A stretch of 54,671 nt of DNA from an uncultured Eubacteriales bacterium (GCA_900316415.1 ONCV01000011.1:1-54671); one strand, 5' to 3'; shown: positions 27,142 through 36,409, numbered from the stretch's first letter. Notes: generated by a model from the sequence alone, not told the origin. Program-made: numbers and translations.

Positions 27142-27147
27142 TATACT
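27142..27147 (+). promoter_or_regulatory. Possible -10 box for the SPFH gene
   Basis: TATACT lies 50 bases before the SPFH ATG on the plus strand. No clear -35 box is at normal spacing; TTGGTG is 24 bases upstream, which is too far. Confidence 0.3.
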
Positions 27148-27197
27148 GGTTCTCACAGCGGGGGAACGCCCGCTGAATGAACGGGGAGGAAACGAAA

Positions 27198-28082
27198 ATG
27201 AAGAAAAAAGGAATCATCCTGATCGCTGCCGCCGTGGTGCTGGCCCTGCTGGCCATCACCTGCACCGCCAGCGTTCCCACGGGATACACCGGCATCGTGA
27301 CCACCTTCGGCCGGGTGGAGGACACCACCCTGGAGGCCGGCCTGCACATGAAGAACCCCTTCCAGCGCATCATCACCATGGATAACCGGGAGCAGAAAAC
27401 CCCCTTCGTAACGGAGGCCTTCTCCAGCGATATCCAGCAGGTGGACATCACGGGCTCCATCAACTACGCGATCAACAAGTCCACGGCCATGAACCTGTTC
27501 AAGGAAGTGGGCACGGATTATTTCAACAAGCTGGTGAGCCCCCGGATGCTGGAGATCACCAAGGGCGTCTTCAGCAAGTACACCGCCGAGAACCTGGTGG
27601 CCTACCGCCAGAGCCTGAGCGATCAGATCCGGGACAACCTGCAGGAGGAGATGACCCCCTACGGCATCAACGTGATCTCCGTCAGCATTGAGAACATCGA
27701 TTTCACCGATGCCTTCACCGACGCGGTCGAGGCCAAGCAGGTCGCCGCCCAGAAGAAGCTGCAGGCGGAAATCGAGCAGTCCCAGATGACCATGGAGACC
27801 CAGCAGGCCGCGGAGCGCCAGCGCATCAACGCGGAAGCCCAGGCTGCCGTGGCGAAGATCAACGCCGACGCGGACGCCTATGCCACCCAGGTGCGCAGCG
27901 AGGCCGAGGCCGAGGCCAACAAGAAGATTGCCGAAAGCCTGACCGCGGACCTGATCTCCTTCAACGAGGTCAAGGCCTGGGACGGCAAGCTGCCCACCTT
28001 CGTGGCCGGCGGAAACGGCTCCACGATGCCCATCCTGAATCTGGGAAACGCCGCGGAAGCGGCCGCCGCGCCTGCGCCGTAA
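27198..28082 (+). CDS. SPFH/band 7 (prohibitin-like) membrane protein
   Basis: This 294-residue protein has one N-terminal membrane anchor (MKKKGIILIAAAVVLALLAI), a band 7 domain (residues about 30-190: VPTGYTGIVTTFGRVE, INYAINK, YGINVISVSIENIDF) and a C-terminal alanine/glutamate coiled coil rich in heptad-like AQ and EAEAEA. SPFH proteins make membrane microdomains and scaffold other membrane proteins. The ATG at 27198 follows GGGGAGG. It stands alone on the plus strand with its stop 16 bases from the convergent SpoIID-like gene. Confidence 0.9.
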   Translation: MKKKGIILIAAAVVLALLAITCTASVPTGYTGIVTTFGRVEDTTLEAGLHMKNPFQRIITMDNREQKTPFVTEAFSSDIQQVDITGSINYAINKSTAMNLFKEVGTDYFNKLVSPRMLEITKGVFSKYTAENLVAYRQSLSDQIRDNLQEEMTPYGINVISVSIENIDFTDAFTDAVEAKQVAAQKKLQAEIEQSQMTMETQQAAERQRINAEAQAAVAKINADADAYATQVRSEAEAEANKKIAESLTADLISFNEVKAWDGKLPTFVAGGNGSTMPILNLGNAAEAAAAPAP

Positions 28083-28090
28083 CCGGCCGG

Positions 28091-28108
28091 GGTCTCCGTC
28101 AGGAGACC
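28091..28108. terminator. Short hairpin at the convergent gene junction
   Basis: GGTCTCC and GGAGACC form a 7-bp stem whose loop contains part of the SpoIID-like stop codon. There is no T-run, so any termination would be weak. Confidence 0.3.
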
Positions 28109-29841
28109 GGCTCCAGGAAGGAAACCATCACATATCCCTCCGCGCTGTCCGTCCGGACATGCACCCAGACCGGATCCTCGCAGGTTTCCAGCACGATCAG
28201 CCGCTGATGCCTGTACAGGCGCATCCGGATCTCCCCCGCCGGGGACGGCTCCGCCCGCAGGTTGAGGCTGCTGTCCTCCGCGACCCCCTCCACGCTGGCC
28301 ACCCAGGCGCCCTCCGGCAGCTGTTCCGTGCTGACGGGCATCAGGGTCGGCCGGGGCGTGGGGGTCGCGGCGGGGCCGGGCGTCTCCGCCAGCAGCGGAT
28401 CCGCGGTGGGAATCACGGCCGCTCCCGCAGCGGCCTTTTTGATTTCCATGCCGGGATAGTAGAAGGCGAGGATCTCCAGGAAGGTCTTGCCGTGTTTTTC
28501 CGCCATCTGCTGGGCGCCGCGCTGGCTCATGCCCACCCCGTGCCCGTACCTGCCGGAGACCAGCTGAAAGGCCTCCTCCGTCTCGGTCACGGTCACGATC
28601 TCGTTGTCCGCGCCGCTGATGCTCAGGTTCAGCGCCCGCAGGGTCTCCGGGAACAGGGGCAGGGCCAGGGTGAAGACGCCCGCGGGCTGGAAATCCCCCA
28701 GCTTCCGGACCGGCTCCGGGGTGGCCGTCGGTTCCGGCGTGGCGGTGGCGTCCTCCTCGTCCGGCTCGTAGGTCAGGGGGGGCTCCGGCGTGTCGGCGGG
28801 CAGGACCTTCCTTCCGGAGACGGCCGCCCGGATCTCCATCCGGGTCATCAGCCGGCTCGGCGCGTCAAAGCGCGGCGAGGTCAGCGCCACCGCCTGGATC
28901 TCGTCCACCCGGAAGCACTCCGCTTCCGGGGCATATTCCTCCATGCCGCGCTCCCGGAGGATCGCCTCCCGCAGCAGGTCCTCAAACGCCCCGGGCAGCT
29001 TCTTTCCGTCCTTCCGCAGGACGGCTTTTTTCTGGATGGATTCCGGGTTCTCCAGGTCGTAGGGGTCGTCGGTCAGGGCGTAGCAGCGGCTGGATTCCGC
29101 CCCGCTCCAGACATGCCCGGGCAGCTCCGTCTGGCCGCCGTTGGACGCGCTGTAATAGCAGCTCGCCAGCCCGCCGCCGGAAGTGCCCACCAGGCCCGCG
29201 GTCTCCCGGACCGCCTGCGCGCTGCGGGCCCGGGCGTTCCGGATGGGCCGGAACACCTGGTCGTTCGTGGTGTCCACCAGGTCGTATTCCTTCTTCGCGT
29301 CCCGCCTGGCCAGGGCATAGGTCCGGGCGCAGACCGCCTGGGCCTTCAGGGCCTCCAGGGGAAAATCGTCGCTCATCTCATAGGGAACCACGCCCAGCAG
29401 GTAATCTTCCACGCTCAGCGTCAGCACCGGCTGCAGCTGCCCCCCGGAGACGGTCAGCCGCAGATCCCCGGGATACACGCCCTCGCCGGGAAGCACGGTG
29501 AAGCCGGTCAGGGCTTCCTCCGCCCCGCCGGTCCGGACCCGGGCCAGGCGCAGCTCCGCGCCGCAGTCCAGGGCGGCTCCGCCGCAGAAAAGGATCAGCT
29601 TTCCCTCCCGGATCTGCACGGTGACTTCCCGTCCCCCGGGAATCAGCATCCGGCCGTCCTTTCCCCAGGCCGCCTGGACGTCCCCGCTCAGCCGCAGGTC
29701 CATCCGGTCCGTCAGGTTCAGCCGGCGCAGCAGCACCCGCACATTCGGCGCGGGCTCCTCCCCGGCGGCGCCGCACAGCCCGGTCCAGGGGAGCAGCAGC
29801 GCGCACAGCGCGCCGCACAGCCATCTCCGGAAAGCTTTCAC
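28099..29841 (-). CDS. SpoIID/LytB-domain protein with C-terminal SH3-like domain
   Basis: This 580-residue secreted protein is related to SpoIID, a lytic transglycosylase that cuts peptidoglycan glycan chains. The catalytic glutamate is in VVPYEMS (E155), and GHGVGMSQRGA lies at 433-443. Between the halves sits a Thr/Pro/Glu-rich insert (about 350-378), unlike compact SpoIID. A second proline-rich linker (480-500) leads to an SH3-like domain (515-580) that may bind wall peptide. The start is GTG at 29841 behind AGGAGG. It follows rarA by 15 bases. Whether it acts in sporulation or vegetative wall turnover cannot be told from this window. Confidence 0.85.
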   Translation of the reverse strand: MKAFRRWLCGALCALLLPWTGLCGAAGEEPAPNVRVLLRRLNLTDRMDLRLSGDVQAAWGKDGRMLIPGGREVTVQIREGKLILFCGGAALDCGAELRLARVRTGGAEEALTGFTVLPGEGVYPGDLRLTVSGGQLQPVLTLSVEDYLLGVVPYEMSDDFPLEALKAQAVCARTYALARRDAKKEYDLVDTTNDQVFRPIRNARARSAQAVRETAGLVGTSGGGLASCYYSASNGGQTELPGHVWSGAESSRCYALTDDPYDLENPESIQKKAVLRKDGKKLPGAFEDLLREAILRERGMEEYAPEAECFRVDEIQAVALTSPRFDAPSRLMTRMEIRAAVSGRKVLPADTPEPPLTYEPDEEDATATPEPTATPEPVRKLGDFQPAGVFTLALPLFPETLRALNLSISGADNEIVTVTETEEAFQLVSGRYGHGVGMSQRGAQQMAEKHGKTFLEILAFYYPGMEIKKAAAGAAVIPTADPLLAETPGPAATPTPRPTLMPVSTEQLPEGAWVASVEGVAEDSSLNLRAEPSPAGEIRMRLYRHQRLIVLETCEDPVWVHVRTDSAEGYVMVSFLEPVS

Positions 29842-29856
29842 GCTTTTGTCCTCCTG

Positions 29857-31191
29857 TTATTTCTTCTGCGCCTTTTTCCAGGCCAGAATCTGCTCCAGCC
29901 GCTCCCGGTACCGGGCCTCCTGGCCCTGGTCGGTGGGATGGTAGAACCGGCGTCCCCGCAGGTTGTCCGGCAGGCATTCCATGGCGGTCATCTTCTCCGC
30001 GTAATCATGGGCGTACTGATAGCCCTTGCCGTAGTCCAGGTTCTTCATCAGCTGGGTCGGGGCGTTGCGGATATGCAGGGGCACCGGCGCGTCCGGCTCC
30101 TTCTCGATGGCCTCCTTCGCCTCCAGGGTCGCCATTTCCATGGCGTTGGACTTGCTGGCCAGAGACATGTAGACCACCGCTTCCGCCAGATGGACATTGC
30201 ATTCCGGCACGCCGATGAAATGGCAGGCCTGATAGGCCGCGACCCCGACCTCCATGGCCCGGGGATCCGCGAGCCCCACGTCCTCCGCCGCGAAGCGCAG
30301 CACCCGCCGGGCGATGTACAGGGGATCCTCTCCGCCCTCCAGCATGCGCATCATCCAGTACACCGCCGCGTCCGGATCCGAGTTCCGCATGGATTTGTGC
30401 AGCGCGGAGATCAGGTTGTAATGCTCCTCCCCGTCCCGGTCGTACATCAGGCTCTTCCGGGACAGGCACTGCGCCAGCGTCTCCCGGGTCACGGTGATGC
30501 CGTGCTCGTCCGCGTCCCCGTTCAGCACCACCATCTCCAGCGTGCTCAGGGCGCTGCGGGCGTCCCCGTTGCTGAAATCCGCGATCGCCTCCAGCCCGCC
30601 CTCCGGGAAGGTCACGTGATCCCGCCCGAAGCCGCGCTCGTCCGTCAGGGCCCGGCGAAGCAGCCCCAGAATATCCTCCCGGGTCAGCGCCTGCAGCACG
30701 AACACCTTGCATCGGGACAGCAGCGCGCTGTTGATCTCGAAGGAGGGGTTCTCCGTCGTCGCGCCGATCAGCACGATGCTTCCCTTCTCCACAAAGGGAA
30801 GAAACGCGTCCTGCTGCGCCTTGTTGAAGCGGTGGATTTCATCCACGAAGACGATGGTCCGCCCGCCGTAAATCCGGTTTTCCTCGGCCTGGGTCATGAC
30901 CTGCCGGATCTCCCGGATGCCGCTGGTCACGGCGGAAAAATTGATGAAGGCGGCCCGGGTCCGCCGGGCGATGATCTGGGCCAGGGTGGTCTTGCCCACG
31001 CCGGGCGGCCCCCAGAAGATCATGGAGGAAATGGTGTCCGACTCGATCAGCCGGCGCAGCACCTTGCCCTCGCCGATCAGGTGCTTCTGGCCCGCGAATT
31101 CCTCCAGCGTAACGGGGCGCATCCGGGCGGCCAGCGGCTGGCCGGCCGGGTTTCCCTCCTCCGGGGCCAGCAGGGGTCCAAATTCCGACAT
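29857..31191 (-). CDS. rarA: Replication-associated recombination protein A (MgsA/RarA AAA ATPase)
   Basis: RarA is a clamp-loader-like AAA+ ATPase that acts at stalled replication forks. The 444-residue protein has Walker [13 protein letters not shown], Walker [13 protein letters not shown], a sensor [12 protein letters not shown] and the C-terminal tetramer region with YEDGLADP-like text seen here as AEDVGLADP. The ATG at 31191 follows AGGAGG. A good promoter lies 85-110 bases upstream. It heads an operon with the SpoIID-like gene. Confidence 0.96.
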   Translation of the reverse strand: MSEFGPLLAPEEGNPAGQPLAARMRPVTLEEFAGQKHLIGEGKVLRRLIESDTISSMIFWGPPGVGKTTLAQIIARRTRAAFINFSAVTSGIREIRQVMTQAEENRIYGGRTIVFVDEIHRFNKAQQDAFLPFVEKGSIVLIGATTENPSFEINSALLSRCKVFVLQALTREDILGLLRRALTDERGFGRDHVTFPEGGLEAIADFSNGDARSALSTLEMVVLNGDADEHGITVTRETLAQCLSRKSLMYDRDGEEHYNLISALHKSMRNSDPDAAVYWMMRMLEGGEDPLYIARRVLRFAAEDVGLADPRAMEVGVAAYQACHFIGVPECNVHLAEAVVYMSLASKSNAMEMATLEAKEAIEKEPDAPVPLHIRNAPTQLMKNLDYGKGYQYAHDYAEKMTAMECLPDNLRGRRFYHPTDQGQEARYRERLEQILAWKKAQKK

Positions 31192-31273
31192 GCTGTTTTC
31201 CTCCTGATTCGTCCGCGGTTCCGGCGCTTCCGCCGGGGCCCTCCGGGGGCCTCCGCCGTCTCTCTGTTCCGAT

Positions 31274-31302
31274 ATTATACTCCGGGCCCCCGCTCCGCGC
31301 AA
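31274..31302 (-). promoter_or_regulatory. Promoter of rarA
   Basis: TTGCGC, a 17-base spacer and a perfect TATAAT on the minus strand. Confidence 0.75.
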
Positions 31303-31320
31303 TCCGGCCCGGTACGGGAA

Positions 31321-31350
31321 ACGGCTCCCCGGAATTCTCCGGGGAGCCGT
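31321..31350 (-). terminator. Terminator of the liv operon
   Basis: A perfect 13-bp stem (ACGGCTCCCCGGA with its complement) and four-base loop lie 41 bases past the livF stop. Only T3 follows on the minus strand. Confidence 0.75.
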
Positions 31351-31390
31351 CTGATTCTTTTCCGGGGACCCGCCGGCCGCCGCTTCTCCG

Positions 31391-32098
31391 TCAGCTGCCG
31401 AGGTACGCCTTCCGGACGTTGTCGTCCTCCAGCAGCGCCTTCGCCTCGCCGCTCATGGAGATGGTGCCGGTCTCCAGCACGTAGGCCCGGTCCGCCACGG
31501 ACAGGGCCATCTGGGCATTCTGCTCCACCAGCAGGATGGTGGTTCCCGCCGCGTGCAGTTCCCGGATGATGTCGAAAATCTGCTCCACCAGCAGGGGCGC
31601 CAGCCCCATGGAGGGCTCGTCCAGCATCATCAGCTTCGGCTTGCTCATCAGGGCCCGGGCCATGGCCAGCATCTGCTGCTCGCCTCCGGAAAGGGTGCCC
31701 GCGATCTGCTTCTCCCGCTCCTTCAGCCGGGGGAAGCGGCGGAACACGTCCTCCACGGAGGGGGCGATCTCCGCCGCCGGCCGGGAATAGCCGCCCATTT
31801 CCAGGTTTTCCCGGACCGTCATCTGCTGGAAGATCCGGCGTCCCTCCGGGCACAGGGCCATGCCGAGGCCCACCATCTTGTTGGCCGGCACGGAATTGAT
31901 GTTCTTCCCCTCGAAGAGGATCTGCCCGCTGCGGGGCTTCAGCAGCCCGGCGATGGTGTTCAGGATCGTGGATTTCCCGGCGCCGTTGGCCCCGATCAGG
32001 GTCACGATTTCATGCTCATGCACCTCGAAGGAGACGCCCTTGATGGCGTGGATCGCGCCGTAGAACACATGGATATCGTTGATTTCCAGCATGCTCAT
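31391..32098 (-). CDS. livF: Branched-chain amino-acid ABC transporter ATP-binding protein LivF
   Basis: This 235-residue ATPase has Walker A GANGAGKST, signature LSGGEQQMLAMARAL and Walker B LMMLDEPSMGLAP, the last typical of LivF. It powers the LivHM channel with LivG. The ATG overlaps the livG stop (ATGA); a second ATG two codons later is less likely. It ends the operon. Confidence 0.95.
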   Translation of the reverse strand: MSMLEINDIHVFYGAIHAIKGVSFEVHEHEIVTLIGANGAGKSTILNTIAGLLKPRSGQILFEGKNINSVPANKMVGLGMALCPEGRRIFQQMTVRENLEMGGYSRPAAEIAPSVEDVFRRFPRLKEREKQIAGTLSGGEQQMLAMARALMSKPKLMMLDEPSMGLAPLLVEQIFDIIRELHAAGTTILLVEQNAQMALSVADRAYVLETGTISMSGEAKALLEDDNVRKAYLGS

Positions 32099-32982
32099 GC
32101 CTCCGCCGCCTCCTTCCCGCCGTTCTTCCCGTTCTGCTTGCCCAGGTAGGCCTCGATCACCACGGGATTCCGCTGAATCTCCTCCGCGGTGCCCTTGGCG
32201 ATGATCTTTCCGTAGTTCAGCACGCAGATGCCCTCGCAGATGCCCATGACCAGGTTCATGTCGTGCTCGATCAGCATGACGGCGATCTGGAACTGATCCC
32301 GGATCCGGATGATGTTGTCCATCAGCTCCTGGGTTTCATGGGGGTTCATGCCCGCCGCCGGCTCATCGAGCAGCAGCAGGCTCGGGTTCGTCGCCAGCGC
32401 GCGCACGATCTCCAGCCGCCGCTGGGCGCCGTAGGGCAGGCTGCCCGCCTGCACGTCCCCCATGTCCTGCATGCCGAAGATGCTCAGCAGCTCCAGGGCC
32501 TTCTCGTGCTGCTGCTTCTCCTTTTTCCAGTAGGACGGCAGCCGCAGGATTCCGGAGGCCATGCTGTAGCGCACCTGGTTGTGCAGCCCGATGCGGACGT
32601 TCTCCTCCACCGTCATGTTGGAGAACAGCCGGATGTTCTGGAAGGTCCGGGCGATGCCGTGCCGGCTGGCCGCGACGGTGTCCATGCCGTGCATGTCGAT
32701 GCCGTTGATCATGGCGGAGCCCCGGGTGGGCTCGTACACCTTGGTCAGCAGGTTGAAGACCGTGGTCTTCCCCGCGCCGTTGGGGCCGATCAGCCCCGCG
32801 ATCTCCGTTTTTCCGATGATCAGGTTGAAATCCTCCACCGCGGTCAGGCCCCCGAAGTCAATTCCCAGGTGCTTGCACTCCAGCACGGGCATCTTGTCGA
32901 TGTCCCGTTCCGGAATGATGCTCTGGGAGGGCACGGGCACCATCTTTGTGTTCGCGTTGCGCTTGCGAATGATCTCGCTCAT
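32095..32982 (-). CDS. livG: Branched-chain amino-acid ABC transporter ATP-binding protein LivG
   Basis: This 295-residue ATPase has Walker A GPNGAGKTT, the Q-loop region, a LPYGAQRRLEIVRAL signature (YGAQ in place of SGGQ, common in LivG) and LLLLDEPAAGMNP. About 30 residues precede the usual LivG start. The long form is supported by the ATGA overlap with livM and an AAGGAGG site. Confidence 0.95.
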   Translation of the reverse strand: MSEIIRKRNANTKMVPVPSQSIIPERDIDKMPVLECKHLGIDFGGLTAVEDFNLIIGKTEIAGLIGPNGAGKTTVFNLLTKVYEPTRGSAMINGIDMHGMDTVAASRHGIARTFQNIRLFSNMTVEENVRIGLHNQVRYSMASGILRLPSYWKKEKQQHEKALELLSIFGMQDMGDVQAGSLPYGAQRRLEIVRALATNPSLLLLDEPAAGMNPHETQELMDNIIRIRDQFQIAVMLIEHDMNLVMGICEGICVLNYGKIIAKGTAEEIQRNPVVIEAYLGKQNGKNGGKEAAEA

Positions 32983-34067
32983 CCCTGCTTCCCTCCTTTC
33001 CCGGTTTCCTGCGGCGCCTGGGAGGCCCGCACCGCCTGATGCAGCTCCTTCCGGCGGAACAGCCCCTTCAGGTTGTTGAAGAACGCCCGGGAGGCGGGGG
33101 TGTTGGTGATCAGCATCATGGCGATCAGCAGCACCGCGTAGACCAGCATCCGGTAATCCGAGAATTCCCGCAGCAGCTCCGGAAGCATGGTCAGCACCGT
33201 GGCGGAGAGGACGGATCCCAGCGTGTTCCCGATGCCGCCCAGCACCACGAACACCAGCACGTTGATGCTCTGGTCAAACTTGAACTTGCCCGGAATCAGG
33301 GTGGAATAGTTCAGCCCGTACAGCGCGCCCGCCATGCCGGCCAGCACCGCCGCGGTCACGAAGGCGATCATCTTGTACTTCGTCACGTTGATGCCCACGG
33401 ATTCCGCCGCGATCCGGTTGTCCCGGGTCGCCATGATCGCCCGGCCTATCCGGGAATTGATCAGGTTCAGCACCACGATCAGCGTTCCCAGCACCAGCAG
33501 GAAGCCGGCCGTGAAGGTGGCGATCTTGCCCACGGAGACGGCACCGTTGGGGCCGTTCAGCAGCAGCTTCCCGGGCAGGTTCGGGTTCAGGAAGCCCAGG
33601 CTCAGGCTCTGCCCCTCCACGGAGGCGTACACGCAGTTCATCACGTTCCGGATGATCTCGCCGAAGGCCAGCGTCACGATGGCCAGATAGTCGCCCCGCA
33701 GCCGCAGCACCGGAATGCCGATCAGCACGCCGAAGACGCCGGAGACAAGGCCGCCCGCCACGATGGCCAGGATCAGCCGCAGGGTTTCATTCTCCATTCC
33801 GAACCCGTTGAGCAGCCATCCGGACACCACGATGCCGGAGAAGGCGCCCAGACTCATGAAGCCCGCGTGGCCCAGGCTCAGCTCGCCGCTGATGCCCACC
33901 ACCAGGTTCAGGCTCACCGCCATGACGATCCAGCAGCAGATGGGGATCAGCTGGCCCCGCAGGGAGCGGCTCATCTCCCCGTAGAAGGCGTTGCACAGCA
34001 GGAAGGCCAGAATGACGATTCCGAAGGTCACGGAATTGTAAAGCAGCTTTTTCCGTTTCGCGTTCAT
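32979..34067 (-). CDS. livM: Branched-chain amino-acid ABC transporter permease LivM
   Basis: This 362-residue polytopic protein forms the channel with LivH. GDYLAIVTLAFGEIIR and GLNVTKYK-like text (seen as GINVTKYKMIAFV) are LivM blocks. The C-terminal tail is longer and basic. GGGGGG-type site precedes the ATG at 34067, 12 bases after livH. Confidence 0.95.
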   Translation of the reverse strand: MNAKRKKLLYNSVTFGIVILAFLLCNAFYGEMSRSLRGQLIPICCWIVMAVSLNLVVGISGELSLGHAGFMSLGAFSGIVVSGWLLNGFGMENETLRLILAIVAGGLVSGVFGVLIGIPVLRLRGDYLAIVTLAFGEIIRNVMNCVYASVEGQSLSLGFLNPNLPGKLLLNGPNGAVSVGKIATFTAGFLLVLGTLIVVLNLINSRIGRAIMATRDNRIAAESVGINVTKYKMIAFVTAAVLAGMAGALYGLNYSTLIPGKFKFDQSINVLVFVVLGGIGNTLGSVLSATVLTMLPELLREFSDYRMLVYAVLLIAMMLITNTPASRAFFNNLKGLFRRKELHQAVRASQAPQETGKGGKQG

Positions 34068-34079
34068 TCCGATCCCCCC

Positions 34080-34964
34080 TTACACTTTTTCGCGGATCGG
34101 CTTGCCCAGCAGCCCCGTGGGCCGGAAGAGCAGCACGATGATCAGCACGGCGAAGACGATGGCGTCCCCCAGCTCGGTGGAGATATACGCCTTGCCCAGG
34201 ATCTCGATGACCCCGAGCAGGATTCCGCCGATCATGGCTCCGGGAATGGAGCCGATCCCCCCGAACACCGCCGCGGTGAAGGCCTTGATGCCGGGCATGG
34301 AGCCGGTGGTCGGCATCAGCACCGGATAGGCGGAGCACAGCAGCACGCCGGCGACGGCCGCCAGGGCGGACCCGATGGCGAAGGTCACGGAGATGGTCAG
34401 GTTCACGTTGATCCCCATCAGCTCCGCCGCGCCCCGGTCCTCCGACACGCAGCGCATGGCCTTGCCCATCTTCGTGCGGGAGATGAAGGTGGTCAGCGCC
34501 AGCATGATCGCCAGATTCGCCAGGATCGAAAGCAGGGTGACGCCGCTGATGGTCAGCCTGCCGCCGAAGAGGTTCAGCGTGGGCAGCGCAAGGGCGCCGG
34601 AGGGGAAGCTCTTGGGGTTCGCCCCCCAGATCAGCAGCGCCAGGTTCTGCAGCAGATAGCTCATGCCGATGGCCGTGATCAGCACCGCCAGGCTGGCCGC
34701 CTGCCGCAGGGGCCGGTAGGCCAGGCTCTCAATGGTGATGCCCAGCACCGTGCACACCGCCATGGCCGCCAGCAGGGCCAGCAGCGGCGGGAAGCCCCAG
34801 TACTGCATGGCGCAGAACGCCACGTAGGCGCCCACCATGATGACATCCCCATGGGCGAAGTTCAGCATCTTGGCGATGCCGTACACCATGGTGTAGCCCA
34901 GGGCGATCACGGCGTAAATGCTTCCCAGGCTGATTCCGTTCACCAGATTGGACAGAAAAACCAT
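34080..34964 (-). CDS. livH: Branched-chain amino-acid ABC transporter permease LivH
   Basis: This 294-residue permease has LNFAHGDVIMVGAY, MRCVSEDRGAAELMGI and the GGIGSIPGAMIGG loop, all LivH features. The ATG at 34964 gives the usual LivH start (VNGISLGSIYAVIALGY soon after). The ribosome site is unusual: GGGGTTGGGAG runs almost up to the ATG, without a clean AGGAGG. This gene follows livJ after a 223-base spacer with inverted repeats. Confidence 0.95.
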   Translation of the reverse strand: MVFLSNLVNGISLGSIYAVIALGYTMVYGIAKMLNFAHGDVIMVGAYVAFCAMQYWGFPPLLALLAAMAVCTVLGITIESLAYRPLRQAASLAVLITAIGMSYLLQNLALLIWGANPKSFPSGALALPTLNLFGGRLTISGVTLLSILANLAIMLALTTFISRTKMGKAMRCVSEDRGAAELMGINVNLTISVTFAIGSALAAVAGVLLCSAYPVLMPTTGSMPGIKAFTAAVFGGIGSIPGAMIGGILLGVIEILGKAYISTELGDAIVFAVLIIVLLFRPTGLLGKPIREKV

Positions 34965-35074
34965 ACTCCCAACCCCATTCCGCGGAAAAGATCTGTCCGC
35001 GGCGGATCCGATTCCCCCGCGCCGGGAGGCGCAAAGGCAGGCTTCGCCGCGGTTCATGGAAAAAACGGTCCGTA

Positions 35075-35178
35075 TTTTGCCATTCCGCAAATGGCAAAAC
35101 GTTCCCGAAAGAACGAGCGAATCCGCTCCCGGAAATCCGGGAGCGGACCGCGCAAACAGTCCTCCTGCGTCCGCAGGA
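35075..35178. repeat. Three inverted repeats between livJ and livH
   Basis: From left to right: TTTTGCCATT with its complement around CCGCA (35075-35099), TCCGCTCCCGGA with its complement around AA (35122-35147), and TCCTGCG with CGCAGGA (35163-35178). None is followed by a T-run on the minus strand. Such hairpins after a binding-protein gene often stabilise its mRNA and lower permease expression; that role is inferred. No gene lies in the spacer. Confidence 0.7.
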
Positions 35179-35187
35179 GAAGAGGAA

Positions 35188-36324
35188 TTACTTGTTGAAG
35201 CCCACGTATGCGCCGTTCTCGATCACGACGGCGGTGGGGGTCTTGGTGACCTCGCCGTTGGCGGACCAGGTCATGGTGCCCGTCACGCCTTCGACCTCCA
35301 GCTCCTGCATGGCGGCGATGATCCGGTCGCAGATGTCCTCGGCCTTCTCGCCTTCCTGCACCTCCGCCTTCTCGGCGGCGGCGACCAGGGCGTACACGCC
35401 GTCATAGGCGTCGGCGGCGAACTGGTTCGGAACCTCGTTGTACAGCTCCTGATAGGTGGCGACGAACTTCTTGGTCTTCTCATCCTGCGCGTCGGCGGAG
35501 AAGGGGGTCAGCAGCATGACGCCCTCGGCCAGGGAGGTGTCAAAGCCCTCGATGGTCAGGATGCCGTCCATGCCGTCCACGCCGAAGAAGACGGGCTTGT
35601 AGCCGATCTCGTTGGCCTTGATCAGGATCTGGGAAGCGGGGGTGTAGTAGATGGGCAGGAACACCAGCTCCGCGCCCTTGTTCATCGCGTCGTTCACCTG
35701 CACGACGTAGTCCGTGGTGTCATCCGTGAAGGTCTGGGTGGAAACGATCTCCAGGCCCACTTCCGGCGCCTTGTCGGCAAAGGTCTGATAGATGCCGGTG
35801 GAATACGCGTCCGCGTTGTTGTAGATCACGGCCACCTTGGTCGCCAGCTTGTGCTCCGCGATGTATTCGGCGGAAGCGGCGCCCTGGGCCGGGTCGGTAA
35901 AGCACACCTGGTAGACGTTGTCCTTGCCCTCGGTCACGGCGGGGGAGGAGGCGGAGGGCGTCAGCATGAACACCCGCTCCTCGTTGGCCAGCGCGCCCAC
36001 CGCGATGCAGGGCGTGGTGGTGGTGGTGCCGATGATCATCTGGGCGCCCTTGTCCATGGCGTCGTTGTACGCGTTCACGGCGACTTCGGCGTCGTGGGTG
36101 TCGTCCTCGTCAATGATCTCCACCCGGTACTTGCCGCCCGCGGCGTTGATCTCCTCCGCGGCGATGGCGGCGCCGCGGCTGGTGGCGGTTCCGTACACGG
36201 CGGCCGCGCCGGTTTCCGGACCGATATGGGCGATCTTCAGCGTAATGGCATCCTCCGCGCCCGCAAAGGCGAACGCGCTCAGGCACAGGGTCAGGGCCAG
36301 GGCCAGGGCAATGATCTTCTTCAT
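35188..36324 (-). CDS. livJ: Branched-chain amino-acid ABC transporter substrate-binding protein LivJ
   Basis: This 378-residue type I periplasmic-fold protein has a signal peptide (MKKIIALALALTLCLSAFAFAGA) with cleavage before EDAITLK. The cysteine in it is not in a lipobox context, so the mature protein seems unlipidated. Family blocks include LKIAHIGPETG, GAAIAAEEINAAGG, TPSASSPAVT and AYDGVYAL. It binds Leu/Ile/Val or related amino acids or amides. GGAAGG precedes the ATG. It heads livJHMGF. Confidence 0.92.
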   Translation of the reverse strand: MKKIIALALALTLCLSAFAFAGAEDAITLKIAHIGPETGAAAVYGTATSRGAAIAAEEINAAGGKYRVEIIDEDDTHDAEVAVNAYNDAMDKGAQMIIGTTTTTPCIAVGALANEERVFMLTPSASSPAVTEGKDNVYQVCFTDPAQGAASAEYIAEHKLATKVAVIYNNADAYSTGIYQTFADKAPEVGLEIVSTQTFTDDTTDYVVQVNDAMNKGAELVFLPIYYTPASQILIKANEIGYKPVFFGVDGMDGILTIEGFDTSLAEGVMLLTPFSADAQDEKTKKFVATYQELYNEVPNQFAADAYDGVYALVAAAEKAEVQEGEKAEDICDRIIAAMQELEVEGVTGTMTWSANGEVTKTPTAVVIENGAYVGFNK

Positions 36325-36380
36325 TTTCTTTTTCCTTCCTTTCGCTTGATTTCCAAAAACCGCAGGGTTTTTCGGCGCCT

Positions 36381-36409
36381 ATTATAGGCACGGAAGCCCC
36401 TTCCGTAAA
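36381..36409 (-). promoter_or_regulatory. Promoter of the liv operon
   Basis: TTTACG, a 17-base spacer and a perfect TATAAT on the minus strand, with the -10 57 bases before livJ. Confidence 0.8.

Noticed and set aside
22047..31569. Other long plus-strand open frames opposite secA, the SpoIID-like gene and rarA
   Set aside because: They mirror conserved genes, have no recognisable domain and no start signal. They are shadows of codon bias.
35075..35099. The 25-base inverted repeat before livH as a terminator
   Set aside because: The T-run is on the 5' side of the stem on either strand and no T-run follows it.
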